DNA of 64,000 bases from Manis javanica (taxonomy: Eukaryota > Chordata > Mammalia > Pholidota > Manidae). Position numbers and translations under genes: made by a program. Position 1 is the first letter of the stretch, and every line of letters starts with the position of its first letter. The stretch covers positions 31,141,501 to 31,205,500 of the forward strand of contig NC_133157.1 in assembly GCF_040802235.1 (NCBI RefSeq). Reading direction: 5' to 3'. A model generated the notes under the pieces. That model made no database searches. It was not told the origin of the DNA and was given only the letters and a program-made list of their open reading frames with translations. Shown one piece after another: positions 40,471 to 58,989 of the stretch.

Positions 40471-41194
40471 CTAAAAAAAAAAAACAAAAAACAAAATAAT
40501 GATTATAAATAAATCTGAAGATATAGAGAAGTAAAAAAATGACAAATTTATAAATAATCACCAACTAAAATTAAATATTGGTGAATAAAATGGAAACGGA
40601 GAAAAGGAAAAAGATGACTATGGTTCTGGCCAACCTAAAAAAAGGTATTGATAGCACATTTTAAAAAACAGGAAAGAAGGGAGATACATTTGATTCAGGG
40701 TGGGGATAAGTGAGAGTTGTAACAGGTATCTAACAAAAGCTATAACAGAAACTGTGGACACAACAGTCATAACTGAAGCCAGGAAAGGAGATGAAGTAGC
40801 CTCCAGTCACTGCGGGCTGTCACCTCTCTCTGACTCATCACCAACTGACACGGCTTTTTTGATTCCTTCAGCACCTGATCTGAAGCACCACCGGCCAAGG
40901 TGGTTTTGGAGAAACCATTTCTCTATTTAACTGGGTTTACTTCAAAAATTCACCTATTTAGCCCCTGGCAACTTAGAACACAGAATACATTCAGAAGTTA
41001 TTTCACTCTCCCTATAAATGAGGTCATTAGTATATATCAAAACACATTAGTGGTCAGGAAAAGATTAAAAGGAAACAGACACCTGAGCCCTATCCTATCT
41101 GAAGTTTTGAGCTATCAGTTTATAATTTTTTTCTATAACTATAATCAATAACTGCCCAGAACCAAAATAAGAAAAGCACATAGGTCTTATATCT

Positions 41195-41214
41195 ATACAC
41201 ACACACACACACAC

Positions 41215-41247
<33 letters not shown>

Positions 41248-41250
41248 TAT
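41195..41250. repeat. (CA)n(TA)n compound microsatellite
   Basis: About 20 nt of CA followed by mixed ATACAT and about 20 nt of TA. Confidence 0.95.
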
Positions 41251-41463
41251 CTTTCCATTTCATAAAAGAGTCAGGGATTTATGAACATGTCAAAAGTCAA
41301 AATCTTTAAGAAGTTCTTGTTTCTAAAGACTTGTAATATTTCTCTTTGACTTAATGGGTCTAAGCTACATGAAATTTCTCATCAAATTTGACAATGTTGA
41401 GTAGCCATATTTGTAGAAAGGCTTAAATATATTTTGTTATGCTCAAAGGAGAAGCAAATGTTA

Positions 41464-41976
<513 letters not shown>

Positions 41977-44214
41977 TTACAGAAGGGATGTAAAGGACGT
42001 TAAGGTGTTCAAGTAGGAGGAATATGCAAGTAAAGGCAGAAGGAGGAAATGAATGATAGGTGTTTAGGGAACGAACTGGCTTAGATAAAGAGAAAAGGGC
42101 TATGTGAAAAGGCAGTGGACGAGAAGGTAAGCTGTCACTAGAATATGAAGAGTATTGAATGCCAGGCTCTAGATGACCAATGAAAGACTGGTCACCTTGG
42201 ATAAAAGAGCAACTATCAAAGATTTCTGAAAAAGGGCCATGAATAAAGAGAAATAATTTTAAAATCTTATTTTAGAAAGGTGAATCTGCGAACAGTTTAC
42301 TAATGGGAGGACAAAAGTATGTGAATACAAGAAACAGAAATAAATTCTGGCCGAACTTTTAATAAATTAGTAAAAGTTATCGTAGAAACCATTTCAAGAC
42401 AAGCAATTTACTGGCAAGGAACTGGCTGCCTAGGCAACACTAGCATCTTAAAGAAAGATGCCAAGTAGCTTACCTTGGTAATGGGACACTGGCATTTTTT
42501 CACCAACTGAACTTGACTTATTCTAAAACACGTATTTTAAAATATTGCCATGTTTACTCATCTACAGAAAAGGATTTATAACTCCTACAAACATTTAAGT
42601 AGCACTATATTTGGGACTATTTTAGTTCACTTAATATAATATCCCCCATGGACTAAGGAAGTATCATCTTAAATTACAGTGACCCTGACAATTAAAATAC
42701 CAGTGTACTATTCATGCTCTACAACACTAGCATGTTATTTATACAATCTATTACACATAGACTGGTGTAACTTATCATCTATATTCAGCATTGCTTGCTA
42801 GATCAAATTAACTCAATGACAGTAAAGAAATTGTCTGCCCTCTTTGGTTCTTTGATGTGAAATGCTTATAAATCTAAACATTAAACCTTTACTTTGAAGC
42901 AATAAGAAGTTTTACTCTTTTCATCTGTAAGTTTCTCAAATACTCCTCTCTTCTTGCCTTCTATCCTCCCCACTCCTGCAAAGTAGTTAGTCTAAACATA
43001 AACGATTGTTTTCATATTTATGAGGGGCCCACTAGTTAAAAATAGACCTGTGAACAATCCTTAATTAATCAAGGTCTTTTGTATTATGAATAATCAATTC
43101 TTAATTATGTCCTTTATTATATAGATACTAACTTAATAAATTTTCTGAAAGCCTGTACAGGACCATACCATATACTTAAAAATTTTAAATATCTATAAGA
43201 GTTAATTTCAGGATGCTAATCTGGAAGATAGAAAGGCAAGGAATAAAGAAAGGGGAATTGCAAAGGGAGAAGTCTGAAAATGCCTAACACACTGATGACT
43301 CATGTAAAAGGTATGGTCAAGAAAAGGTTAACAGCTCAAAGCAAGTTTCCATATTCCCCAACATTACTGGATTCTAGAATGCAGAACTAAAAGTTAAAAG
43401 CCAAATCTAGTTTCATCATACTGCATTTGGTTACATACCCACATGAACACCTGAGCATTTTTAAAAAGTAGTTAACTTTCTTCTAAAGACAAAAATAAAC
43501 AGGATGAATGCAGGTCTCTATACTCTGCTTTATTATTTTGTATCTTTAGAACTGCTTGAGAGAAAACCTCAACATGTGTCCAAGCAGCTTCACATGCAAT
43601 GAAAATAGAAATAAGATCTGAACAACATACATACTTTAAAGAAATCATAAGCATGAACAAGACATAGAGAGTATTGCCCTAAGAGTCTTGCTCCCTTTCA
43701 AAACATGGTAGGCATGCCCATGCTGACAAACACTTTACAATCTAATGACGCTTAAATGAGCCCACATGCACAACCTGTGATTCAAACTAATGCATCCGGG
43801 GAAATACAGACAGGGTCTTTTCTCAATTATGGGCATGGTACCGAGTAATAAACATGTGAATTAGTAGTATGAAATGTTTAGTTTTATCTTTTTCTCAACG
43901 AATGGAAGAACTAAAAAGGCTATTATGTATAGACATTTTACTTACTCACTGGCTTGAGTCCCAAGCATGAGGTGGCAGTAAGGCTTTGTAATTAATAGAA
44001 GGGAAAGAAATAGCATTTCCTGCTATCATTCAACAGAAGATAGCATCTGTCTGGATAAATCTGGAGACTACTCAGCACACAATGAACTATGACAGGGAAA
44101 GGAGACTTTCAACTAAATTTTTTTGTACAATGCAGCAAATCGATACTGTAACTCAGATTTTTCTTCTAAATACCTTAAAGAGTAACACTTGTCATTGGGA
44201 CCTAACTTTACAAT

Positions 44215-44390
44215 TTACCAAGTGCTTCACACAAACATCCTGCCTCATTTAACTTCACAACAATCCAATGACGTGCACGGGGCAGAACTCTTCACTTTCA
44301 TTTTAAAGATGAACTAACTCAGGACATGAGACATCAACTAGCTGCCCAAAGCCACAGCGCCAGCAAACAACACGGCCAAGTGTTTGCAGG
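44215..44390 (+). repeat. MIR element
   Basis: Forward MIR order: aagtgcttcacacaaacatc, tcatttaacttcacaacaat, attttaaagatgaactaact, gctgcccaaagccacagcg. Confidence 0.7.
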
Positions 44391-45384
44391 GGAAGGAGCA
44401 GAAAGAGGAAAAGAAGCTTTCAAACAATAGAGTTGTAGTCCCTGATCTATCTAGTAATACAGATAAAATAGAAAAAGAATCATTTCATTATTTATTTCAT
44501 GTCTATCTTAAAAGGTAATACATGTGTACTTAGAAATAAGCTGCCATCCAGACAGCAACTTCTTTTCATCCTATAAGTAGGCTTGTTCCCGAGGCCAGAT
44601 ACAGACCACTAGCTAAGCGACATGAGCTGCTTTGATTTCCTTGGGTGTAAGTAGGTAACAAGAGAACAGGTCCCCAGGGTAATTCCAAATGGTCTGCAGC
44701 TACCCTGATGTTCTGTGACTTTCGTTCCTGCTTATCATAGCCTTTTGGTCCAGAATGAACCACAGCTTCTTTGAGAACCCTTTGGACTAACTCAGAATCA
44801 ATGGAAACCCCAGAGAAGCCCTAAAATCATCTCTCCATGCATCCACCACTCCTACTCAAAGATGGTCACATCTTTAGCACCAAGGCTGCTCCATCTCAAC
44901 CCGGTCTTCTCATTGCCTCCATCCTCACAATGGCCTCAGCAGTCCTCACAGGCTTCCTTAGGAGACGTGAGCTCCAACGCAAGCCTGTGTGTCCTTATAG
45001 TCATGGACAGAACTCACTTACTGAATATATATAGCCAAATTCTATACAAGTCTTCAGGCCAAGAAATTGGTTTCTTCATACTTAAATAAATGAACAGATA
45101 AGCATACAGAACCAATATATATTCATGTCCTTAAAATAAATGGGCATGTGTTATTATGTGAACTTTCTGTATTATCAGATGTGATTCTGTGAGTCAAATT
45201 CTTCCCTAGTTGCAACTTCTGCTTTAACATTCTTTTAGTCATCTGATAATAAAATGTGAGATTTTCATTGTATGTATTTTCAGATTTGCATTTTATACAT
45301 GAATCTAGCCCTTATCTGAAGTTGACTATACTCTTCAAAGGATAGTATGCCTCAATTAAAAGTTCTCCTAAGCCACTTTAAGTA

Positions 45385-45520
45385 TTATTACCAACAGTAT
45401 CTGTTCTATTTTCCTAATAAGGAAATAGAAACCCAAAAGAGGAAACATGGTTCAACCATGGTCAGGGAGCCAATAAATGACAAAGCTTGCACAGGAATCT
45501 GTATCTCGTGATTTCTAACC
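45385..45520 (+). repeat. MIR element, partial
   Basis: Reads cctaataaggaaatagaaac, then tcaaccatggtcagggagcc and aataaatgacaaagc, the core of a forward MIR. Confidence 0.55.
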
Positions 45521-46276
45521 AAGTGTCAAATTACAATACTTAGAGGATAGGGGTCTTCCTCTCTTAGTATCCTTTCAAAGCACATGCAAGTAAAAGATAA
45601 ATCTCTTTCAGTTTAAACATGAAGCACTGGTATTCCAAAATCGAATTCAAGGGATAATTCTGGCAATTACCCAGTCTAGTTCTAATCCCACAAAAAATCA
45701 TTAGAAAGAACTGAGAGAAGCAAATACCACAGAGGCCATGGATCCATAAAGCTACATTAAATAACAAAGTGGTTAGATTCTTTTCTCAATTAAAAATTCC
45801 TTAGTTGAATTAAAAAAAAAAAACTAGGCCTGAGCTAAAGACAGCAATTTCATGTTAAAAAAGTAAGTAACCTTCACAATTCCAAACACAGTTTCTGTTA
45901 GGCCTATTTTCAAATACAAAAATAAAGTTGCTAAACAGTCCTGAACAAATGGATAGTTGCAGATCATTTGAATATCTCTGCACTTCAACCTCACCTACAT
46001 GAGAATAATCATCCTTATTCTATCTCTTGGAGTCATGAGAAAGTGAGAATGCTTTGAAATTTAACACAAAGGCGAAGCCAACTTACAGACTTATTTCAAT
46101 AGAAAAAATAAATTCTAATTTGTCTACCTAAACTAGTCAGTCATACATAGCCCAAGCTTAAAGACCTTTATTAGGATCAAAGCTGGAAGTGTTCGCCCTA
46201 CCCCAAGTTTTAACAAACTAAGCCAACTGGCTTAGCAAACTAATAAAATAATACATAATTTTAAAAAGACTTCTTA

Positions 46277-49694
<3,418 letters not shown>

Positions 49695-50329
49695 TTAACA
49701 ATTTGAAATTAACTCATATTTACTAAAGTAATACATTCCTGATCATACCATAATCTTTAAATTTCTTTGCACTGTTCAAAAAGCAAAACTTGTAGATGTT
49801 CCTCTTAGAAGTTCCAAATTCTGTTAGGAAGCACACATATATAGGAGCCAAATATGATGAAATTTAGACCCAGGTTTTTTGAAACTTTTGTGTTTCCGAG
49901 TATAGAAAAACTTCCACATGCAATTTTGTCGAAGTTAAGGCAAGAATTTGCCCACCCATTTGAGAAACAAAATACATTTACATTTTTAACAGGTAATTCT
50001 TAACTTTTATCAGACTAAAACTATATAGTCACATACTCCTCACTGGGGAGCAATGTTTGAAAACACTGCTACCTACTTACTATAGGTTGGAAATGTCATT
50101 TGGGTGGATTTATGATAATGGCATAATGGAAATAATTTGTATTGAGCCAAACACTTTTTTCTCTGTGCAAACCCTGAGAAAGACATGTATCTTCTCTCTA
50201 GGATTAGGGTACTTTGTTGGTAAGCCAAGGAGACTGCACCAATAAAATACATGTACGTTCTAATCACGTAGGTAACAGCTGCAGGAATGACTGGAGAACA
50301 CTAGCTCCATGCCCACTTGTATCTGTTTG

Positions 50330-50625
50330 ATCTTTATGGCTCAGCTTGAGGAGTGACTCCTTTAGGGAAGTCTTCTACTATTATCAACACTTTCCCATAC
50401 ACACAGACACACACACCCATTAATTACCATGCTCTCCAGCGAGGTTAAGTGCTCCCCAAAGCACACATTCCTTATCACAATTACTATTTTTGTTTTTCTC
50501 GCCTATGAAACTCTAAGCTCCTTGAGGGCTGAAACCATATTAACCATTTTTATAAACCCACATTTAGCACTAGGCCTAGCACATAGCAGCACTCAAAAAA
50601 TACTTATTGAATGAATGATAGAATG
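50330..50625 (+). mobile_element. L2 LINE 3' end
   Basis: Reads actctaagctccttgagggc, then actaggcctagcacatagca and acttattgaatgaatga, the L2 3' end. Confidence 0.75.
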
Positions 50626-50879
50626 GGCACTTACATTTCACTATGATATCATGAAACTGCAAAGCACAGATAATATCCTTAAGTCCAAACTTTCCAATTA
50701 CTTGTTGGCAAGAAGAAAGGAAGAGTCCAGGTAAGTGGAATGGCCATCTATGATGAGATCTACCATTATCTACAAAAGAGTGGCTAGGCAGCCTAGAACT
50801 CTCTGAGCTCCATGTGAACAACTAACCCAGCTATGCAGAAAAGGTCTCAGGAGGTCTGAGCTGCTCAAACCCTGTGCAT

Positions 50880-51300
50880 TCCCAAGAAATGCCTGTCTTA
50901 ATGATTGGCCCCTGGCCAGTTCCTGGGGGATGAGCTCAGAGTCCTTGAATTATTCTCCCTGATAAGATAATTGCAAGCCTGCATAACTGAGCCCCAGTAA
51001 AAACCCTGGACACCAAAGCTGTGGTGAGCCTCCCAGTTGGCATACATTGAACTGCTGTCACACTGCTGCTAAGCCCTGGAGTGCACCTGTGCTTCTGCAC
51101 TGGCAGAGTACCTGGAAGCCTGCACCTGGTTTTTCCCGAGCTCTGCCCCATGTTCCTTTCCTTTTCCTTTTGATAATTTTAATAGGTATCCTCCCACTGT
51201 AGTAAAATAATAACCATGAGAATAACTTTTCCAAGTCCTACAAGTCCTTCTAGCAAATCACAGAGCCTGAGGGGGGTCTTGGGGACCCCCAACTCACTTG
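50880..51300 (+). mobile_element. Possible old solitary LTR
   Basis: The region reads cctggtttttcccgagctct, then tgtagtaaaataataacc (poly(A)-signal-like), and ends gtcttggggacccccaactc. This matches my memory of an old mammalian LTR, but I cannot fix the family or its ends. Confidence 0.4.
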
Positions 51301-52149
51301 CTAAACCCAAATTTACATATGTCAGGATCTCCTCAAGCAGTTGTTCTTAGTTGCTCACTTAATTAGAACACTTCTAGTATCTTTATAGACCAGCAAAGTT
51401 TTACCCTAATCATTATTTAAAAATTTGTCCTTTCTTTTTAGATAATTCAGCTATTTGAATTAACTTGTCCCAAGAATGAAGAAAACTCAAGAAAAATATA
51501 AGGACTATTTAAAGAGACATTAAAGACTTCCATTTAAATACTATCAAAAGAGATAGCAGCTATTCATGGTGAGGTTTGGTGGTGACTGTAGGTTCCCTAC
51601 AATATAGGTATACTTACACAATACAGGTATATCCTCTCTATATAGATACAATTTCCTAAGGAGGGACAGTGAACTAGGAATCCATGGACTGGCTTCAGGG
51701 GTATAAGCCTGTGAAACTCTAGGCCAAATGTGGTATGTATTTGCATTTTCAGGAGGTTTATAACTTTCAACCTCTGTCACCCACAAAAGATCAAAACTAC
51801 CACCACAGGAGATTATCATCATTCTTTTCTGAATCCTCTTTATTCATGAGTTTAGTCATCCAACCAGTGTTTTCTAAGCAATTTTTTTATAGGTTACTCT
51901 ACCAAAAGCTTTGTAGACAAAGATTAGTTACTCATGGTCACAGTGCCTGAAGAGCTCCAGTGACTACCAAAGGACATCACGACACTATGCCATCTGCTAT
52001 ACATAAAAAAATGCTGCCACAAATACTCTGCCAGTTATAAGATCTTCAGGGTTCCCTTAGAACATATGAAGTAAGAGCTGAACGCTTGGTCTAATAATTA
52101 AGACCTACTTTTGGGTTCCAACTTACCCTTCCCATTACAGATGTCATCT

Positions 52150-52450
52150 AGGGCCGCACACTTCTCACCTTTATGATAACCATGACTTCATGACCGTGGT
52201 CTTTACACATGCTCTCTCTCTGCTTTTAAACCCACTCTCTTATCCTTTAAGACCCTATTCAAACAAGATCTTCTCCATGATAGACAACCTCTCCCCTACC
52301 CTTAGGATAACCGGGCAGCTTCTTTCATTCAGTACGTTCCCATGGAGCTCTCTGCTTACAGTTTGCTGTTAAACTGTCCCTCATTACACTAAGAGCCACT
52401 TTTGTTGTTTTGTTTTCCCTTCGAGCCTGGACTCCTAAGTAGTGATCAGA
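52150..52450 (+). mobile_element. L2 LINE fragment
   Basis: Reads ctttaagaccctattcaaac, then cttctccatgatagacaacc and cactaagagcc, as in the L2 3' region. Confidence 0.6.
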
Positions 52451-55400
52451 AAAATATTTGCTAAAGCAGTGTTTCACAAACAGGAGCTCACACATACGTG
52501 TGGAGAAGAAGGGGATTCTAACATATTTTCATTTATGAGATAATCTAAGACGAACAATAAACATTCTGGACCATGAATAGCCACCAACTAAATGAGTTCT
52601 CTCAGCAGGCTTTCACTGCTGCAGCTTCAGTTGTGTGAACACCCCCTCCAGGCCAAATGTCCACATGGCAAACTATACCAGCAAAGATTTCAGTTGTAAT
52701 TTAAAGGGTGAAAACGATTGAGAACTTGAAGCAACAGAGCATATGATGATAAAGTCATGGTACATTTGAAAAGTTGACAGCCAAAACATGTGTTACATGG
52801 GTCCTATCTTTGTAGTACAATTTGCAAAAGTTCATTAGCAGTATATGTGGTTGTGTAAGTAGACAACTACATTTTCCACTCTCACTTTCAGCATTAATTG
52901 GTTTAGAGAATCATTTAATAAATATCTCAGTAACGTCATGTTAACCTCATCTTCAGGTGACCACCACAGCTGACATCTCGTTAAAATTGGTATTTGAGGA
53001 ATGCTTGCTCTGAGTGTCCTGGTTAGGTGTGAGGTCTCATTATTCTGAAATTATGAACAAAGCACCGATGTCATTAATACCGTCCTGCACAACATAACTT
53101 ATGAGAATCGGCACTTGCAGCTTTTAGTATCACTGAAGTTATAATACAGAAACAGATTTAAAATGGAATCAGACCTAAGGCTATTTTTTTTCTTCTGTGA
53201 AATCTAAATATCATCTGTCACACTGAATAATTGTATTAATTTGATTTTTTTGGCTTTTTAGTTGTCTTTGTATTTAATTTGCAGAATTGGTTTATACTTA
53301 TAAATGAGCCAAAACTATAAAGGTTTTATATCTAGCTTCATGTCTATAGAATTGAAGTGACATTATGAAAAATACATAAGGGCTTCTCTTAAGAGCCTTT
53401 CAATAGGAACAGGTCACTAGATAAATACAAATATCATATAACACAAAGCTTAACCAAGTAAGGGTTTATTTCTTGAGGGAATTTTAAAGTTCTATTTTAC
53501 CATAAATCACCATCTTGACTCAATACAAGATTGCTATTATGTATGTGTATATGTATATGACATAGTTTTAGGGGAAATAAACCAAATAATTAATACCAAA
53601 ATAAATACCTCTTCCCAAAAGTAATGTCTAAAATTCCACTGTAGAACCCTAGACTGACAGAGCCACATGAAACCTTGAACATCATCTAGTTATAAATTCA
53701 ATTCTACCATTTGTACTAATTGAAAAACCAAAACTTACGAGTACCAAAATTATCTGTAACAATATTTCACCCAGATTAAAGGTGGATGTGAATTCCCACT
53801 ATATTATCTTCATATAAACAAATAAAATATATGTGACTCTCTTCTGTACTACTATTCATATGTTAAGTAACTTGAACCTTTTAAGACTCCCTGGTGGTTC
53901 AAAGTACAGCTTCTTCTTTGGACCCCTAACATTTAAGTTTTGTGGTTAATAGCAAAGATATCAAACTCCCTATTTGCTACCTTTCTCCTACCTTGGCCAC
54001 CTATTGCTTCCATGCCCCAATCTCTACCAGTAGCCAGAGTTACTCCAAAATGCACATTTTCCCACATTTTAACATTTCTGAAATCTGCATATACTTCACT
54101 ATTAAGGCCAAAAGAAAAATCCAGCCTCTGGACAGAAAGGTAAAATATAATGTAGTTGTTACAACCCATGTATATGCAAACTTGCCTATTCATGGCAGGG
54201 GTTATTCATTTAATCTGACTTTATCTGCATTGTAGCTCTCCTGCACCTAAAAGTTAACTTAAGCTTAATCCCTATTAAAATGTCTTCACAAAGATTTCAC
54301 TATGATTCAGCACTACAGTGAACAACTACTGTGTTCACAGAAAACTATCAGTCCCATACCAGGAAATACAATTACTAGCAGTAAAAATTTCCAAAGACTG
54401 TAAAGTAAATCATGGAATTTTCAAAGTGTGATGACGGCGTAATGTGAAAAATGCCAGAGTCCAATTGCCTAGCTGCCAAAGGAAAAGACAGCAGTGAAGA
54501 GAGACAGCAGGACCGCTGGGGTTATCATCTTCACTGTACTATAGTATTGGAGTGATAAATTCCAAGCTGAGGTTCTGGCTTTTGGTCCCAACTATAAAGA
54601 AAATTTCCATCACTGCCTCACTTCAGTGTGTCTGGAGATCACATTATTAAAACACTATTACTTCTACCTAACACCGGCTACCAAGGGTTGATTCACAAGT
54701 CCATGTATTTGGCTAGAGACAGCCTGTGAACTATGACCTTTGTTGATTAAATAAAAATTAGTTCCAGAAGCTTTGTCCTCCTAGGCCTACAGTGACGTGT
54801 CTATGCAACTAACCCTCTTTTTGTGCATATACTTCAACACTTTCCTTCGTCAACCTTCCTCATTTGATCTCTCTTCCCATCATTCATCTTCCCCCCATCA
54901 AGAACTTGACTAAACATGTTGAAATTCTCTAGTGATGCTGAATTCAAATTTTTTCTTCTCCATTTTTTTAGGATATGAGACACATTAACATGTATTTCAC
55001 TGGTTTACATGACACTACATTTCCCTAACTTACTTCCCCACTCAGCCCTTGGCTACATCTCAGATCTGCATCTCTGAACTTCCTGGTCTTGCACTTGTAC
55101 TCCAAACTCCTATTTTAACTGTCTTCCAGAAACACTCTGCTTGGCCTGCCTGTTAGTGTAAAGTCAACATATTCAAAACCACATACAGCATTATTCATCT
55201 AATAGTGGTAAGTGTGATTTAATTTTAAAAGGCCCCTGAAAGGACCCCTGGGTTCCTTCTTGCTCAGACAGCTCTGCAGTTAACAAGAGGAGTGGGAATG
55301 AAGATTTCTCTCACCAGAGGCTGGATTCCAACCTTGTCACCACTCTGACTTTGCTGGGGTGGCTCTTCTTTCCCTTACTCTGCCTAACACAACACAGTTA

Positions 55401-56949
55401 TGCTTTACTACACAGTGAGGGTTTTCCAAATATGACAAGTATGCACAATAGGCAGGTAAAGGACATGAACAATGAAATGCCCTTTATTCTGTCTGCCTGG
55501 CTACAGTTAAAAGCAGATCGCATCACTGTTGGCAAAGGTAAAGGCAAAAGTTAGAAGCTGCAACAAAGCCTGTCAGCTACTAATGTCAATCCCTGTTTCC
55601 ATCTGGTCTATTTCTCTGCTCCAGGTCTTCTGCATACCCCTCTCCTCCCCAGCATCATGTCCCCCACCCTTCAAAGGGGTCTGTCCTCTCTTCTCTCTCA
55701 TCCCGCTCTGAAGAAAGCATACTACATGGGGCTCTCTTCCTCTTCTTTTTAAAAATATGTTGCGTATCTCTACAAACAAGGCTAAAACTCCAACCGCCAG
55801 CCCCTTCTAGCCCACTGCCCCAGATTTTTGTCCCTGAAAGCACTCAGTGGTCCTTCTCAACCCTACCCTCTTGGGATTACCCTGTAGCAATAATGTCACA
55901 GTGAGCTTGTCAAAATACTGAGCACCATGTAATCTGCAATTAAATTCTCTACTGGTCTAGATAACATTTCACTCCCAAATTTAGAGCTTCAAAAGAAAAA
56001 CCTGATTTTTCCAGACATTCCTCCAGATAAACTCCACTTCTGTCACCTTTCAAGCACTTATGAAGCATCACTTACAATTCAACAACACAAACCTCCATTT
56101 TGCCTGGCTGTGCTCCTAAATTCTCAATCACTTGTTTTTCCACAATACCTCCATTTTCTGGTCTCTTAAGTTCCACGGAATTAAGTGACATAATGTTAGC
56201 TGATGTTAGAGAAAAAGATGCTAAGAACAGGCTGCCTAAATGACGAGACTTAGTAAGGACAATTGATACAAAGGCCTTCATTTAGGTTCAAAATGAAGCA
56301 ACTGCACAAGTACAGGACAAAGATTTGCTCAGCAGATTTGGGGAGTCTGTTTAATAACAGATTTAAAAAGAAACAACAGCATTTGCCCTTAACTGTAGCC
56401 ATGGTGATGGGGGAGGCAGAGGGAGAACCAGGCACAAAATCCCACAAATGCTCAATATAATAAGTGTTTGTTGAATATCAATCTGTCATGAATTATGAGT
56501 CAGAGACATATTGATCTGAAAGATACCCTAGCCATGGAGAAAACCACCACATTTTATAGATGCAGCAACTTAGTCAACTTGTCTTACTCCAATAGTAATT
56601 CAAATCACAAAGTCAGGATGTGGTAAATTTTGTCTTATAAAAAAATCATTTCTTAATTAAAGCTCTTCCCTCCAATGGAACTGGCTGCCTCAGAAGGTCA
56701 TGATTTCTCTGTCATTAGAGATACTTAAGCGGAGGCTTAATCTTAATGACCAATAAATAGTCTGAAGTAGGGCTCTCCTGCCCTAAAATGAAACACTGGT
56801 CTAAAACCCTACAATCCTTTAGATGGTGAGATTCTATTACTTTACAAGTTACATCAAATACTAAACATCCATTTTTGACTAATTCAACTTAACATCTTCA
56901 CAATTACAGTGATGACTACAAGGGACAATAATTATAGCAGTGTTCCTTA

Positions 56950-57080
56950 TAATTGTTTATTGTACTGTTATTTATCTATTTCCCCCATTAAAGTGTAAAC
57001 TTTTTAGGGTCAGGGACTGGGTTCGTGCTTTATGCACCTCCACACCCCTCAATCCTGGAGCACAGGAGAGACCCAGTATG
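56950..57080 (+). mobile_element. L2 LINE 3' fragment
   Basis: Reads ccattaaagtgtaaactttt, then agggtcagggactgggttcg and a cctggagcacag-type ending. Confidence 0.6.
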
Positions 57081-57524
57081 TTTCTTGCTAAGGAATATCT
57101 TCTTAGGAAGTGAAAATCTGCATGGTGCAGTATTTTATGGTTGAAAACAACCTGTATGAATGACAATAGGGCAATGACAAAATGAATTCTGATATAAATG
57201 GAAGACTATAGCCAGTAAAGCTGTTATTTTAGAAGCCATGTTTAAGGACAGGGAAATGGTCAGACCATTAAAGCTGTACACAATGTGATCACAACTCGTC
57301 TCTCAGGCTGTCTTGTTTTTGTTCCACTTAATGATTGAGGGATTATGTTAGCATACAGAGTAGATGTATGCCCTCTTTTACCCTAGCCCCTGAAAAGCAA
57401 CAGAGAAACTTCTGTTCCTGGTGGTGAGTGGTAAACAATAAACAAATTTCTCATTTTTCCCCAATCTAGACATACTTTTACATAGTTCTTAACAGAGTTT
57501 ATGTTTTCAGTGGGTATTGTAAGA

Positions 57525-57850
57525 GAACGGTGGTTAACCCCATTCAGAAACAAAATGACTTAAATTCAAATCCTATCATTACTAGTCAACCTCTAAGAAT
57601 CTTGTGTATCTTTTTTGAACCTGTTTCCTAAATTTGTAACAATAACAATCTCAGAAGATCTGAGAGTTAAATGAGATAATAGGTACAGAATATTTAGCAT
57701 AGTGCCTGGCACATAATAAAATGCTCAAAGATTCATTTATGCACCCACTCAACAAATATTTATTTAGCACCTACTACTATGTGCTTGCCAGTCAGTCCCT
57801 GTTGTAGATGCTGAACAGAGAAGAAGAGCAAACCTCTGCACAGCTCTGGA
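57525..57850 (-). repeat. MIR element and adjoining MIR/L2-like stretch
   Basis: Reverse MIR words: tcaaatcctatcattactag, tgagagttaaatgagataat, tagtgcctggcacataata. A forward-type word, atttatttagcacctactac, follows at about 57755. Confidence 0.65.
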
Positions 57851-58989
57851 ACACAACACTGACACAGAGTGAAATGTAAACAGTGTGCACATAAAGCAGT
57901 GAATGTTCACAGTAGCTCTCTCTTTCTCCACTCACAGATACCCAGAGAATTCTTCAGTAATGTGAGTTTAAACAGGGTTAGCCCCAGAACTTCTTGGTAG
58001 TAGCATAAGAGTCACCTACAGGGAAGGATACTTTCAGGTCTAACCCAAATTAACAGCACCTGGAACACATCCAGTGTGTACATTTGAAATACTCCTGACT
58101 TACAAAGAATCATTACTTACTAACCATAAATGCTCACACTGGAAGGAACCTGATAATTGCCTGATCCTAACTCCTTATCTTAAAGATTGGGGTACTTCTA
58201 CAAGTTCCATAACGACCCCAAGAATTACATAATCTAGATTTATTCTAAAAGCACAGAAAGAAAAAGAGGATTATTAGCTAACCTACGGTGGTCCCCCTAG
58301 TAGGACAGGACAAAGGACTCAACCTTTCCCTGTGGAAAGCAAAAGTGGCTGTGGAAGATGTGACTTGGTTGCACAGACGCTGAGGTATAGTGATGAAGCT
58401 AAGTGAAAAAAGCAGACCATTGTGGGCTAAGGCAACAAAGTATGAGAGGACTGTGGTAAGAGAAGGAAGTGGTAACCACCCAGCAACTGCCTTTTAATTA
58501 AGGACAGAGAAGAGTTATATCTGGGCCAGCAAACAGTAAAGACCTATTGGAGCCATAGTAGAAGAAATGAGCCAACTGGGCCATGCAATAGTAATTTCAG
58601 AAGCAGAGAGTAAGGCCTGAACACTGTTTACCAGAAAAGGATAGTGTATGTAACCTGTGTAGGAGGAAAAGAATACACCTTTAGGGCAGAGATGATTAGA
58701 ATGAGATGCCTTTTCTCCAGGAGTTCCTGATGTAATGTAGAGAACAAACAGGCCACTGATAAAGAGTAATGCAGACCAAGTACAGACAGCACCAAAAAGG
58801 GAAATTTCTCTCAATGACTCTAAACTGAGAATTAGGAAGGCTATAAAAAACAAAGGAAGGTCATTCCAGGGAGATGATCTATAGAGATGCTGTACAGATT
58901 AGGAAAATGTAAACAGATCATTATCATCTTTATGTAAACAAAAACAAAATACCCTGATAAATCCAGAATCCAGCACCTATTCATGATAA